From Allocoprococcus comes (GTDB lineage: Bacteria; Bacillota; Clostridia; Lachnospirales; Lachnospiraceae): DNA of 64,000 nt. Both the position numbers and the translations under genes were made by a program. Shown in pieces: positions 26,049 to 35,130 of the stretch (position 1 is the stretch's first letter; the number at the start of each line of letters is the position of its first letter). Location of the stretch: contig NZ_JAAIMM010000017.1 of assembly GCF_013300725.1 (NCBI RefSeq), positions 1-64,000 on the forward strand, read 5' to 3'. The notes under the pieces are model-generated. The model saw only the letters and a list, made by a program, of their open reading frames with translations. It ran no database searches and had not been told where the DNA came from.

Positions 26049-26963
26049 ATGAAGGTAAAAAAAGCAAAGAAAAAAATGACAAACAGGGAACGCTCGGAAT
26101 TTCTTTGGGGCTGGCTATTTATCTTGCCAACGATGGCAGGGCTTATGATCTTAAATATCATTCCAATCTTCCAGACAATTTACCAGAGCTTTTTTAAGAC
26201 AGGTTCATTCGGAAGAGGAAATATTTTTGTTGGACTCGAAAACTATAAAAGACTTTTTGCCGACACAGCAGTATGGCAGGCTCTTTTAAATACATTAAAA
26301 TATGCGATAGTTGAAGTACCTTTTTCAATTATAATTGCAATTGTACTGGCAGTTATGTTGAACCAGAAAATGCGTGGACGTTCTGTCTACAGAATGATTT
26401 ATTTCATGCCTATGGTATGTGCACCGGCAGCGGTTGCCATGGTGTGGAAATGGTTATATAACTCAGAATTTGGACTTTTAAATCATCTGTTAGAAGCTAT
26501 AGGACTTCCGAAAGTCAACTGGGTATCAGATCCGAAAATAGCATTTATTTCACTTGCAATTGTTGGAATCTGGAGTGTTATCGGATATAACATGGTTCTG
26601 TTCCTTGCAGGACTTCAGGAAATTCCGAAAGATTATTATGAAGCGGCAGAAATTGATGGTGCAAATGCAGTAACACAGTTTTTCAAGATTACATTACCGC
26701 TTATTTCACCAACAATGTTTTTCGTTGTTATCACAAGAGTTATTGCTTCATTACAGGTATTTGATTCTATTTTCATGATGATTGGTAAAAATAACCCGGC
26801 TCTTCCAAAGACACAGTCACTGGTATATCTGTTCTACAGATATGCATTTGTAGAAAATAACAAAGGATATGGATCAGCAATTATTGTATTACTTCTTTGC
26901 ATTATTATGCTGATAACGGTATTTCAGATGAAGGCACAGGAGAAGTGGGTACATTATAACTAG
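26049..26963 (+). CDS. Sugar ABC transporter permease (MalF/MsmF-like)
   Basis: 304 aa with six membrane segments. The cytoplasmic EAA loop, EAAEIDGANAVTQFFKITLP, contacts the ATPase. The N-terminus KKMTNRERSEFLWGWLFILP is typical of CUT1 permeases. It lies 60 bases after the binding-protein gene and 14 before the second permease. No ATPase gene is in the operon; the UgpC/MsmK-type protein at 39865 is the likely partner. Confidence 0.9.
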   Translation: MKVKKAKKKMTNRERSEFLWGWLFILPTMAGLMILNIIPIFQTIYQSFFKTGSFGRGNIFVGLENYKRLFADTAVWQALLNTLKYAIVEVPFSIIIAIVLAVMLNQKMRGRSVYRMIYFMPMVCAPAAVAMVWKWLYNSEFGLLNHLLEAIGLPKVNWVSDPKIAFISLAIVGIWSVIGYNMVLFLAGLQEIPKDYYEAAEIDGANAVTQFFKITLPLISPTMFFVVITRVIASLQVFDSIFMMIGKNNPALPKTQSLVYLFYRYAFVENNKGYGSAIIVLLLCIIMLITVFQMKAQEKWVHYN

Positions 26964-26977
26964 AGTAGGTGAAGAAA

Positions 26978-27808
26978 ATGAAAAAGATAGGAAATTGGCA
27001 TAAATTAATAAAACATGTCTTTTTGATTATAGGTGCAGTAATCATGCTGATTCCGTTTGCATGGATGATCCTGACTGCATTTAAAACAAAATCAGAAGCA
27101 ACACAGATGAATCCGTTTATAATTTTCCCGTCACAGTGGAGAACACAGGCTTTTGCAAATGTTGTACGGAAAATGGATTTTATTAAACTGTATATCAATA
27201 CATTGTTAATGATTTTTGGAAGAATTATTTGTGCAGTACTTACTGCAACAACTGCAGGATATGCGTTCGGACGATTAAAATTTAAAGGAAGAGATTTGTG
27301 CTTTTCACTGGTACTTTTCCAGATGATGGTTCCAGTTCAGATCTTTATTATTCCGCAGTACCTGATGGTATCAAAGCTGGGAATGCTGAATACAATTTTT
27401 TCATTGATTTTCCCAGGACTTGTAACTGCATTTGGTACTTTCCTTATGAGACAGGCATACATGGGACTGCCAAAAGATCTGGAGGAAGCTGCCAGATTGG
27501 ATGGCTGTAATATTGGTCAGACATTTTTATATGTTATGATGCCACTGACGAAATCATCCATGGTAGCACTTGGAATTTTCACAGCATTATTCGGATATAA
27601 AGACTTAATGTGGCCATTGATCGCAAATACCAATCAGCAGTCTATGCCACTTGCAGCAGGGCTTGCAAAATTACAGGGACAGTTTTCTTCAAACTATCCG
27701 GAATTGATGGCGGGATCTTTGATTGCTTGTATTCCGATGCTTGTGCTTTATTTGCTGTTCCAGAGACATTTTATTGAAGGAATTGCAACTTCAGGCGGTA
27801 AATTATAA
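26978..27808 (+). CDS. Sugar ABC transporter permease (MalG/MsmG-like)
   Basis: 276 aa from ATG 26978 (TAGGTGA six to eight bases upstream; an in-frame GTG at 26969 overlaps that site). Six membrane segments and the EAA loop EEAARLDGCNIGQTFLYVMMP near 185-205. It pairs with the preceding permease to form the channel of the sugar importer. The gene ends facing the reverse-strand AraC gene, and the two stop regions overlap by a few bases (27803-27808). Confidence 0.9.
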   Translation: MKKIGNWHKLIKHVFLIIGAVIMLIPFAWMILTAFKTKSEATQMNPFIIFPSQWRTQAFANVVRKMDFIKLYINTLLMIFGRIICAVLTATTAGYAFGRLKFKGRDLCFSLVLFQMMVPVQIFIIPQYLMVSKLGMLNTIFSLIFPGLVTAFGTFLMRQAYMGLPKDLEEAARLDGCNIGQTFLYVMMPLTKSSMVALGIFTALFGYKDLMWPLIANTNQQSMPLAAGLAKLQGQFSSNYPELMAGSLIACIPMLVLYLLFQRHFIEGIATSGGKL

Positions 27809-28675
27809 GGATTTACCGCTGTGAAGTTTTTGATATTCGCTGGGACTGGTGTTGTAGACCCGGCGAAATGCTTTTGAAAATGTCTGAGAATCAGGATAAC
27901 CGATCTGATGAGAAATGTCCTGAATTTCAAAATTTGTAGAAGTAAGAAGTTCCTGTGCCTTTTGCATCCGAAAAAGAAGCAGATAATTCTGTGGCGACTG
28001 ATTCAGGTGTGACTGGAATAAGGAACACAGGCGGGAACGGCTAATTCCAAGATAATTGGAAATATCCTGCACATGGATATTACAGTCATAATTGTCTGAG
28101 ATAAATTCGAGTGCCTGATTAAAAAGTGCTTCATTTGTGTCTGCTTTAGACGCGGAAGCAAGTGTATTTTTTGCTGTATTTGAAGAAATCAGCAAAGACA
28201 TCAGGTGAAACAGGAAGCTGAGCTGTCTGAGTTCACTGCCGGGAGCTGGTTTCCAGGTATTCAGTAACTGCTGGATCAGGATTGTAAATTGTTCTACAGG
28301 GATATAGCTGTCCCGGACCAGAGTATCCTGATCGAAACCGGCCTGTTTTAACCAAAGAGATGCTTTGGGACCGTAAACACTGACCCATGCATAGTGCCAT
28401 GGATCTTCAGAATCTGCACTGTAATAAACTGGTGTATCAGGCGGGCAGAGAAAAAGCTGCCGCCGGGAGAGACGCCAGGTTTTTCCATTGGCCTGAAAGG
28501 TACCTTTTCCGTCTATGATAAAATGTAAATGGTATTGCGGACGTGGTTTGTCCCATGTATGTCCGGGTGGACACTTCTGAATTCCGCATGAAAAAAGAGA
28601 CAGATCACTGCTTTGTGGATTAAGATGGGATAAGCAGTGGTAATCCGGATATTCTTCATAAATCGGTGTTAACAT
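27803..28675 (-). CDS. AraC-family transcriptional regulator 1
   Basis: 290 aa from the ATG at 28675, which follows an AAAGGAGAG ribosome site at the end of the upstream gene. An earlier in-frame ATG (28699) would overlap that gene by 20 bases. The N-terminal cupin-like half (YHLHFIIDGKGTFQANGK) is the sugar-sensing domain. The C-terminal 100 residues have two helix-turn-helix motifs: VQDISNYLGISRSRLCSLF and IQDISHQIGYPDSQTFSKAF. It probably controls the sugar importer it faces and/or the alpha-galactosidase. Confidence 0.88.
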   Translation of the reverse strand: MLTPIYEEYPDYHCLSHLNPQSSDLSLFSCGIQKCPPGHTWDKPRPQYHLHFIIDGKGTFQANGKTWRLSRRQLFLCPPDTPVYYSADSEDPWHYAWVSVYGPKASLWLKQAGFDQDTLVRDSYIPVEQFTILIQQLLNTWKPAPGSELRQLSFLFHLMSLLISSNTAKNTLASASKADTNEALFNQALEFISDNYDCNIHVQDISNYLGISRSRLCSLFQSHLNQSPQNYLLLFRMQKAQELLTSTNFEIQDISHQIGYPDSQTFSKAFRRVYNTSPSEYQKLHSGKSL

Positions 28676-28679
28676 GATT

Positions 28680-29555
28680 TTAAAACTCTCCTTTTTCAAA
28701 ATATAATTTACGATATTGTGCGGGCGTAACAGAAAAATTCTTTTTAAACGCTTTGGAAAAGGTCAGTGTATCCACATAACCAATTCTGGCAGCGATATCT
28801 GCGACAGAAAGGCTGGTATCGCGCAGTAATTGTGTAGATTTTTCGAGACGATAAGAGATTAAATATTCCTGGGGAGAGGTGTTTAATCTTTTTTTAAACA
28901 GTGTATACAGCCAGGAACGGGTAATTCCGATATAGTCTACAATATCTGCGACACATATGTGATCGTAATTTTTCTTGATAAAACTTAAGGCAAGGTTGAC
29001 ATAATCTTCAGGAGAATGGACAGATGGCATATTAGTATCTATTGTAGATTGACTTATTGAAGTTAATATGGATAATATTTGGTATAAATAAGCAGTACGC
29101 TTGATGTCATTTGCAAGTGTACTTTTTCTGTCATGAAGTATTTTCTGAATAATCATATAAAATTCAGAGACTGGAATTGGCAGATTGCAAATAGGATGCT
29201 CTATGCTCAGCGGAGTTCCAGCCAGATACTGGGCAGCTTTTTTTCCAGCGAAACCAATCCATGTGTATTGGTAAGGATTATCCGGATCTGCATGGTAGTA
29301 AGTCGCTACCTGTGCAGGGACAAGAAAAGCCTGATTTGCATTAAGCTCATATTCAGTATCTTCGATTTGAAGATATCCATGTCCACCTGAAATGAAATGG
29401 ATCACGTACTCATTTCGCCATACAGGACCAAATGAATGGGCTGGAGAACAATTCTCAAATCCACAATAAGTTAAATATAAATCTGTAGATTGATGACCGA
29501 CGGCATACAGACAGTCATAATTTTTACTTCTTGGTTGGTTTTCCTGAGATGTCAT
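28680..29555 (-). CDS. AraC-family transcriptional regulator 2
   Basis: 291 aa, same layout as its downstream neighbour and a clear paralogue: an N-terminal ligand domain (YVIHFISGGHGYLQIEDTEY, a cupin pattern) and a C-terminal double HTH (VADIVDYIGITRSWLYTLF, VADIAARIGYVDTLTFSKAF). Start with TTAGGAGGAAAAA just upstream. It is divergent from the GH36 gene (about 100 bases between), a typical MsmR/RafR position. Two regulators in tandem may separate control of the importer from control of the enzyme. Confidence 0.88.
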   Translation of the reverse strand: MTSQENQPRSKNYDCLYAVGHQSTDLYLTYCGFENCSPAHSFGPVWRNEYVIHFISGGHGYLQIEDTEYELNANQAFLVPAQVATYYHADPDNPYQYTWIGFAGKKAAQYLAGTPLSIEHPICNLPIPVSEFYMIIQKILHDRKSTLANDIKRTAYLYQILSILTSISQSTIDTNMPSVHSPEDYVNLALSFIKKNYDHICVADIVDYIGITRSWLYTLFKKRLNTSPQEYLISYRLEKSTQLLRDTSLSVADIAARIGYVDTLTFSKAFKKNFSVTPAQYRKLYFEKGEF

Positions 29556-29657
29556 ATTTTTTCCTCCTAAGCTAGTAATATTATAGCACGGACATAAGGA
29601 AAAGTCTATAAGGTCAACAACTGAGAGGATGAAAGAAAAAGGAGGAAGTGAAGAAAT

Positions 29658-31880
29658 ATGTCAATTATTTACAACGAAAAAACAAGAGAATTCCATCTCT
29701 ATAATCAGGAGATCAGCTACATCATCAAGATCCTTGACAACGACCAGCCGGGACAGCTCTACTACGGAAAACGCCTGACACACAGAGAAGATTTCAGCCA
29801 TCTTTTTGAATATGCGATGCGTGATATGTCACCGTATGCTTTCGAGGGAAATTCTACATTCTCACTGGAGAATATCAAGCAGGAGTATCCGACTTTCGGC
29901 TGCGGAGATATGCGTTTTCCGGCATATGAGATCGAGCGGGAGAACGGAAGCCATGTAGTCGAGTTTGTATATAAAGAGCATAAAATTTATGATGGCAAAC
30001 CAAAGTTTGAAGGACTTCCGGCGACATATGTAGAAAGTGATGATGAGGCACAGACTCTGGAATTGGTTCTGGAGGATACAAGTATCAATACAAGAATTGT
30101 TCTTTTATATACGATCTATGAAGCATTTCCGGTGATTGCGAGAAGTGTACGTTTTGAATGTGATTCTGACGAAAAGATCACACTTCTCTCTGCAATGAGC
30201 GCCTGTGTGGATCTGCCGGACAAGGATTATGAGATGATCGATCTTGCCGGTGTGTGGGCAAGAGAGCGTCATGTGAGAAGACATAAGCTGGATTACGGTA
30301 TCCAGAGCATTTACAGTATGCGTGGATGTAGCAGCTATCAGTTTAACCCGTTCTTTGCGCTTGCCCGTGAAAATGCAGACGAGTTCCAGGGACAGGTTTA
30401 CGGATTCAGTCTGGTTTACAGCGGAAATTTCCTTGCACAGACAGAGGTAGACAATTATGATACCGCCCGTGTGCTGATGGGAATCCATCCAAATGGATTT
30501 AAGTGGACACTTGGAAAAGGCGAATCCTTCCAGACACCGGAGATGGTAATGGTATATTCGGAAGCCGGACTTAACGGAATGAGCCAGACCTTTCACAAGC
30601 TGTACCGCACACGTCTGGCAAGGGGAATCTGGAGAGATAAGGTTCGCCCGATCCTGATCAACAGCTGGGAAGCATTTTATTTTGATTTTGATGCGCCAAA
30701 GCTTCTGGGACTTGCGGATGCGGCAGCAGATCTTGGAATGGAGCTTTTTGTATTGGATGACGGATGGTTTGGAAAGAGAAATGATGGAACTTCTTCGCTC
30801 GGTGACTGGTATCCGAATGAGGAAAAGCTGAAAGGAACGTTAAAGGAGCTGGCAGAAAAGATCAATGCCAAAGGTTTAAAATTCGGACTCTGGATTGAAC
30901 CGGAGATGACGAACAAAGACAGTGATCTGTACCGTGCACATCCGGACTGGCTTCTGGCTGAGCAGGGCAAGCGGATCTGTCACAGCCGGAATCAGTATGT
31001 TCTTGATTTTTCAAAAAAGGAAGTTCGGGAATATATCGGGGATATGTTGGAAAATCTTCTTGCAGAAGTGCCGGTATCTTACATCAAATGGGATTTGAAC
31101 CGTACATTTTCAGAGGTATTTTCCAACGGAAATGACAGAGAGTATCAGGGAAAGGTCTGCCACAAATATATCCTTGGTGTGTATGAACTGTATGAGCGCC
31201 TGACCAGCCGTTTTCCGCATGTATTGTTTGAATCCTGTGCAAGTGGTGGGGCAAGATTTGATCCGGGAATGCTTTACTACGCACCGCAGGGATGGACTTC
31301 GGATGATACTGACGCAATCGAACGTCTGAAAATCCAGTATGGAACTTCGATGGTTTATCCGGTGAGTTGTATGGGAAGCCATGTATCAGCTTCGCCGAAC
31401 CATCAGACAAACCGTGTGACACCGATCGAGACAAGAGCAGATGTGGCTTACTTTGGAACTTTTGGATATGAGCTTGACCTTTTAAAGCTTGACGAGGAAG
31501 ATAAGGTAGAAATCCGCCGTCAGATCGCATTTATGAAGGAGAAGAGAGATCTGATCCAGAAAGGAACTTTCTATCGATTGAAGAGTCCGTTTGAGGGAAA
31601 TGAGACCGCATGGATGATCGTATCGGAGGATCAGAAGAAGGCGCTGGTCGGTTATTACCGGGTAATGCAGCCGGTCAATGTTGGATTTAAGAGACTGAAG
31701 CTGAAAGGGCTGAAAGAAGATATCTGTTATAAGGTCAGCGGATATGATTATGACTGCTATGGCGATGAGCTGATGCAAGTCGGAATGATCCTGTCCGATT
31801 CTGCGTCCGGTGTATGGAAGAAGGGCGTGAATGATAAGGGAGATTTCCAGGCGAAAGTGTTTGAGATTGTGGCTGTGTAA
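29658..31880 (+). CDS. Alpha-galactosidase, GH36
   Basis: 740 aa cytoplasmic enzyme that hydrolyses terminal alpha-1,6-galactose from melibiose, raffinose and related oligosaccharides. Full GH36 layout: N-terminal beta-supersandwich (1-330), TIM barrel with DDGWFGKRND and LGDWYPNEEKL, nucleophile D479 in YIKWDLNR, SCASGGARFD, and acid/base D549 in WTSDDTDAIERL. These positions nearly equal D478 and D548 of Geobacillus AgaA. No signal peptide, so the substrate must be imported, consistent with the ABC genes upstream. Start ATG 29658 with AAAGGAGGAAG. Confidence 0.95.
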   Translation: MSIIYNEKTREFHLYNQEISYIIKILDNDQPGQLYYGKRLTHREDFSHLFEYAMRDMSPYAFEGNSTFSLENIKQEYPTFGCGDMRFPAYEIERENGSHVVEFVYKEHKIYDGKPKFEGLPATYVESDDEAQTLELVLEDTSINTRIVLLYTIYEAFPVIARSVRFECDSDEKITLLSAMSACVDLPDKDYEMIDLAGVWARERHVRRHKLDYGIQSIYSMRGCSSYQFNPFFALARENADEFQGQVYGFSLVYSGNFLAQTEVDNYDTARVLMGIHPNGFKWTLGKGESFQTPEMVMVYSEAGLNGMSQTFHKLYRTRLARGIWRDKVRPILINSWEAFYFDFDAPKLLGLADAAADLGMELFVLDDGWFGKRNDGTSSLGDWYPNEEKLKGTLKELAEKINAKGLKFGLWIEPEMTNKDSDLYRAHPDWLLAEQGKRICHSRNQYVLDFSKKEVREYIGDMLENLLAEVPVSYIKWDLNRTFSEVFSNGNDREYQGKVCHKYILGVYELYERLTSRFPHVLFESCASGGARFDPGMLYYAPQGWTSDDTDAIERLKIQYGTSMVYPVSCMGSHVSASPNHQTNRVTPIETRADVAYFGTFGYELDLLKLDEEDKVEIRRQIAFMKEKRDLIQKGTFYRLKSPFEGNETAWMIVSEDQKKALVGYYRVMQPVNVGFKRLKLKGLKEDICYKVSGYDYDCYGDELMQVGMILSDSASGVWKKGVNDKGDFQAKVFEIVAV

Positions 31881-31897
31881 GCCGGAATATATGGAAA

Positions 31898-31930
31898 GGA
31901 CGAAATGGGAGAACCGTTTCGTCCTCTTGC
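31898..31930 (+). terminator. Terminator-like hairpin after the alpha-galactosidase gene
   Basis: GGACGAAA (31898-31905) pairs with TTTCGTCC (31917-31924). The tail TCTTGCGTTTT is only moderately U-rich, so some read-through to the decarboxylase gene is possible. Confidence 0.65.
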
Positions 31931-31983
31931 GTTTTCGGAAGAAAAATTATATGATGTTTCTAAAAGACTTAAAGAGGTTTAAA

Positions 31984-33399
31984 ATGGAACGACTATACGA
32001 TAAATTAAAAGCATATTCCGAGAGCGATTTTTACGCATTTCACATGCCGGGACATAAGAGAAACAAGGCACTTCTTGGAATTGAACTCCCATACGATCTG
32101 GATATCACGGAAATCGATGGTTTCGATGATCTGCATCACGCAGATGGTATTTTAAAAGAGGAGCAGGAAAGAGCCGCAAGGGTATTTGGGGCAGAGGAAA
32201 GTCATTTTCTGGTAAATGGAAGTACTGCCGGAATTTTAAGTGCAGTGATGGGATGTACGCACCGGGGAGATAAGATTCTGGTGGCACGCCATTGTCACAA
32301 ATCCATTTACCATGCAATCTATATGAATGGTCTTGTACCGCGCTATGTGTATCCGGAATTTGATATTTCCATGCATATGAACGGGGAGATCAGCAAAGAA
32401 GATGTGGCAAAAGCACTTGCTGCAGAGCCGGATATCAAAGCCGTTGTGATCGTATCTCCAAATTATTATGGCGTGGTATCGGATGTGAAAGGAATTGCAG
32501 AAGTGGCACATTCGTATAGGATTCCACTGATCGTAGATGAAGCACATGGACCGCATTTCGGATTTCATCCGGCATTTCCGGGGCGCGCAAATGATCTGGG
32601 AGCAGATGTGGTGATCAACAGTCTGCACAAGACACTGCCGTCTCTTACACAGACTGCAATCCTGCATATCAACGGAAAAATTGTAAACCGCAGAAGGATC
32701 AAGAAGTATCTGGATATGTTACAGAGTAGCAGTCCATCTTATATTTTCATGGCAAGTCTGGATGCCTGTGTGGATTTTGTGGATGGAAAATGTGAAAATG
32801 CATTTGAACTTTATGTGGAGAGGCTACAAAAGTTCAGAGAAGAACTGAAGCCATTACAGCATTTACAGATTCTCCGTACAGAACATTATGATATTTCCAA
32901 AGTTGTGATTTCCACAGCAAATGCAAATATTACAAGTCCGGAGCTTGCGGACCGGCTGCGAAAAGGATATCATCTGGAAATGGAAATGACCGGAGGAACC
33001 TATGTACTTGCGATGACGACCGTGGCAGATACGCAGGAAGGACTGGACAGGTTAAAAGCTGCGTTACTGGAAATAGACGGTCAGCTGGAAGCAAAAACAG
33101 CCGTTTCCGGAAGCATAGAGATTTCCGGAGAGCTTCCTAGACTGGAGCAGTATTTTACACCGCAGGAGGCAGCGGACCGGGAAGAAGACGGAGAAGCAGA
33201 AGAGATTCCGTGGAAAGAAAGTGAAGGACACATTTCTCTGGAATACGCATATCTCTACCCACCGGGAAGCCCGGTTATCGTACCCGGAGAGCGGATCAGC
33301 CGGGAAGCAGTAGAACTTCTTCGTTATTATGAAACACAGAATCTCCAAATAGAAGGAATACAGACGGAAGGCAAGATAAAGGTGTGGAAACATGAGTAA
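31984..33399 (+). CDS. Orn/Lys/Arg decarboxylase family protein (YaaO-like)
   Basis: 471 aa PLP enzyme of fold type I; the relatives decarboxylate ornithine, lysine or arginine to polyamines. The N-terminal ESDFYAFHMPGHKRN is diagnostic, VDEAHGPHFGFH carries the PLP-ring aspartate, and NSLHKTLPSLTQTA holds the Schiff-base lysine K216. It is the short form without the wing domain, like Bacillus YaaO. I prefer ATG 31984 (AGAGG six bases upstream) to earlier in-frame starts. It overlaps the kinase gene by 8 bases. Substrate cannot be told from sequence. Confidence 0.88.
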   Translation: MERLYDKLKAYSESDFYAFHMPGHKRNKALLGIELPYDLDITEIDGFDDLHHADGILKEEQERAARVFGAEESHFLVNGSTAGILSAVMGCTHRGDKILVARHCHKSIYHAIYMNGLVPRYVYPEFDISMHMNGEISKEDVAKALAAEPDIKAVVIVSPNYYGVVSDVKGIAEVAHSYRIPLIVDEAHGPHFGFHPAFPGRANDLGADVVINSLHKTLPSLTQTAILHINGKIVNRRRIKKYLDMLQSSSPSYIFMASLDACVDFVDGKCENAFELYVERLQKFREELKPLQHLQILRTEHYDISKVVISTANANITSPELADRLRKGYHLEMEMTGGTYVLAMTTVADTQEGLDRLKAALLEIDGQLEAKTAVSGSIEISGELPRLEQYFTPQEAADREEDGEAEEIPWKESEGHISLEYAYLYPPGSPVIVPGERISREAVELLRYYETQNLQIEGIQTEGKIKVWKHE

Positions 33400-33979
33400 A
33401 ATATATTATCTGATGGGAAAAAGTTCAACGGGGAAAGACACAATCTACAAAGAACTGAGAAAAAGAATGCCACAGTTAAAAAATGTAACGATCTATACAA
33501 CCCGTCCACGGCGTGAGGGAGAAAAAGAAGGCGAAGAATATTTCTTTACAGACGAAACTGAACTTGAAAAGTTCAAAACAGAAGGCCGATTGATCGAAGA
33601 ACGTGCTTACAATACAGTTTATGGTATCTGGCACTATTTCACCGCTGATGACGGACAGTTCAATTTTGAACAAAAAAATCAGGATTATCTCATGATCGGA
33701 ACTCTTGAATCCTATGAAAAATTGAAAACCTATTTTGGAAACGAAAAAGTAGTTCCACTTTACATCGAGGTAGAAGACGGAGAGCGCTTAACCCGCGCCC
33801 TCGCCCGTGAGAAAACCCAGAAAGAACCCAAATACGCCGAAATGTGCCGCCGTTTCCTCGCCGATTCCAAAGATTTCTCCGAAGAAAACCTCGCCCACGC
33901 CGGAATCACAGAACGCTACGAAAACACAGACCTTGAAGACATCCTTGAAAAAATCTGTAAAAAGATACTTGAACAGTAG
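33392..33979 (+). CDS. Guanylate kinase-like protein
   Basis: 195 aa. P-loop GKSSTGKDT (9-17), then TTRPRREGEKEGEEYFF, the GMP-binding pattern of guanylate kinases (TTR.PR.GE.(D/E)G..Y.F). The lid region further on is less typical, so it may be a divergent paralogue rather than the housekeeping Gmk. It overlaps the decarboxylase gene. In Bacillus the equivalent position (after yaaO) is held by thymidylate kinase. Codons in the last 65 residues change abruptly to C-ending forms, unlike the first two thirds. Confidence 0.75.
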   Translation: MSKIYYLMGKSSTGKDTIYKELRKRMPQLKNVTIYTTRPRREGEKEGEEYFFTDETELEKFKTEGRLIEERAYNTVYGIWHYFTADDGQFNFEQKNQDYLMIGTLESYEKLKTYFGNEKVVPLYIEVEDGERLTRALAREKTQKEPKYAEMCRRFLADSKDFSEENLAHAGITERYENTDLEDILEKICKKILEQ

Positions 33980-34186
33980 AAATTTCAACACCCAAGCGAG
34001 ACAGGCTTCGCCTGTCCATATGAACTTCTCATTGAGAAAATCATGAAGTTTATTAAATAAGATTTTATAATGTAGTGGAGTCAATATCCAGAAAAAAAGG
34101 AATCCATCTTCGGTATCAGCGCCTTTGCACTATGGAACCGAAGATGGATTTCGTTTTTTTGTCATATTTCCACGCTACGCATGACT
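33980..34186 (+). terminator. Two hairpins closing the decarboxylase-kinase operon
   Basis: GACAGGC-TTC-GCCTGTC (34000-34016) forms a short tight hairpin without a U-run. Further on, AATCCATCTTCGGT (34101-34114) pairs with ACCGAAGATGGATT (34137-34150), followed by a run of Ts at 34154-34160: a strong rho-independent terminator. Nothing else is supported in this gap. Confidence 0.85.
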
Positions 34187-35113
34187 CTAATTCAAGAAGT
34201 TCTCAATAATCACCCCTTCTGCTTCCTCTTCCGTCATTCCAAGAGTCCGCAGCTTGATCAACTGCTCATCATTGATCCTTCCGATCGCAGCTTCGTGGAT
34301 AATAGCCGCATCCACATGCTTCGCATTGATCTCAGGAATTGAACTTACTTCTGCATGATCCATGATAATAGAATCACACTGAACATGTGCATGGCAACGG
34401 TTCTTTCCGACAGCTCTCGGATGGAAGACCTGTCTGGATTCGCCTTTTGCGACCGAACGGGATACGATCTGCGCAGAGCTGCCTTCTCCGAGCAGTTCCA
34501 CCATCATATTTGAAGTAGCTTCCTGTTTTCCATGTGTCATCAGTTTTTCAATGACATAAAGCTTGGAACCGGCTTCCAGATGTACATTATTTTCACGAAC
34601 CGTAGAATCGACTCCTTTGATCTGAGCAGTATCCAGCGTAAATACAGAATTTTCACCAAGATAAACTTCGGTAACAGGATTGAGTACACGGGCTCCGGTG
34701 CCTTCACCCTCTCCGTAATGCTTTTCTACATAGCGTACATTTGCATTTTTTTCCACATGGAAAGTATGAATACCATCATGGCGACTTTCGTTACATCCGC
34801 TGTTGTGGATACCACATCCGGCAACGATGGTTACATTTGCACCTTCTGCTACATAAAAATCATTGTAAACAACGTCCGTCATTCCGCTTGCGTCAACAAC
34901 AACCGGAATATGAACTTCTTCGCCGTCTGTTTTTCCATCGATGAAAATATCGATTCCCGGCTTGTCCTGTTTTTTCTTGATTTTAATATGCTCACTGTCA
35001 CCGTGGCAGAGCGCGATCCCATTATGTCGTAAATTGAATGCACCGGACTGTGTAAAACCGGTATCATCGATCTGAGCTAATACTTTTTCTGTAATTTTAT
35101 CCAATAAAGTCAT
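34187..35113 (-). CDS. SufB/SufD-family Fe-S scaffold protein (SmsB-like)
   Basis: 308 aa SufB/D-type scaffold, shorter than SufB (about 465 aa) or SufD (about 430). The core beta-helix pattern is seen in EKNANVRYVEKHYGEG, VYLGENSVFTLDTAQIKG and NNVHLEAGSKLYVIEKL. The C-terminal HVQCDSIIMDHAEVSSIPEI and HEAAIGRI are the SufB/D hallmark, and cysteines occur in AGCGIHNSGCNES. With SufC as the only partner gene it fits the minimal SUF-like system (SMS: SmsC plus SmsB) described in anaerobes and archaea. It builds Fe-S clusters in the cytoplasm. Confidence 0.85.
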   Translation of the reverse strand: MTLLDKITEKVLAQIDDTGFTQSGAFNLRHNGIALCHGDSEHIKIKKKQDKPGIDIFIDGKTDGEEVHIPVVVDASGMTDVVYNDFYVAEGANVTIVAGCGIHNSGCNESRHDGIHTFHVEKNANVRYVEKHYGEGEGTGARVLNPVTEVYLGENSVFTLDTAQIKGVDSTVRENNVHLEAGSKLYVIEKLMTHGKQEATSNMMVELLGEGSSAQIVSRSVAKGESRQVFHPRAVGKNRCHAHVQCDSIIMDHAEVSSIPEINAKHVDAAIIHEAAIGRINDEQLIKLRTLGMTEEEAEGVIIENFLN

Positions 35114-35130
35114 TGTATCTTCCTCCCCTG

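Noticed and set aside
33807-34046. Pro/Lys-rich frame overlapping the end of the kinase gene
   Set aside because: A shifted reading of the C-rich kinase codons, with no ribosome site and low complexity.
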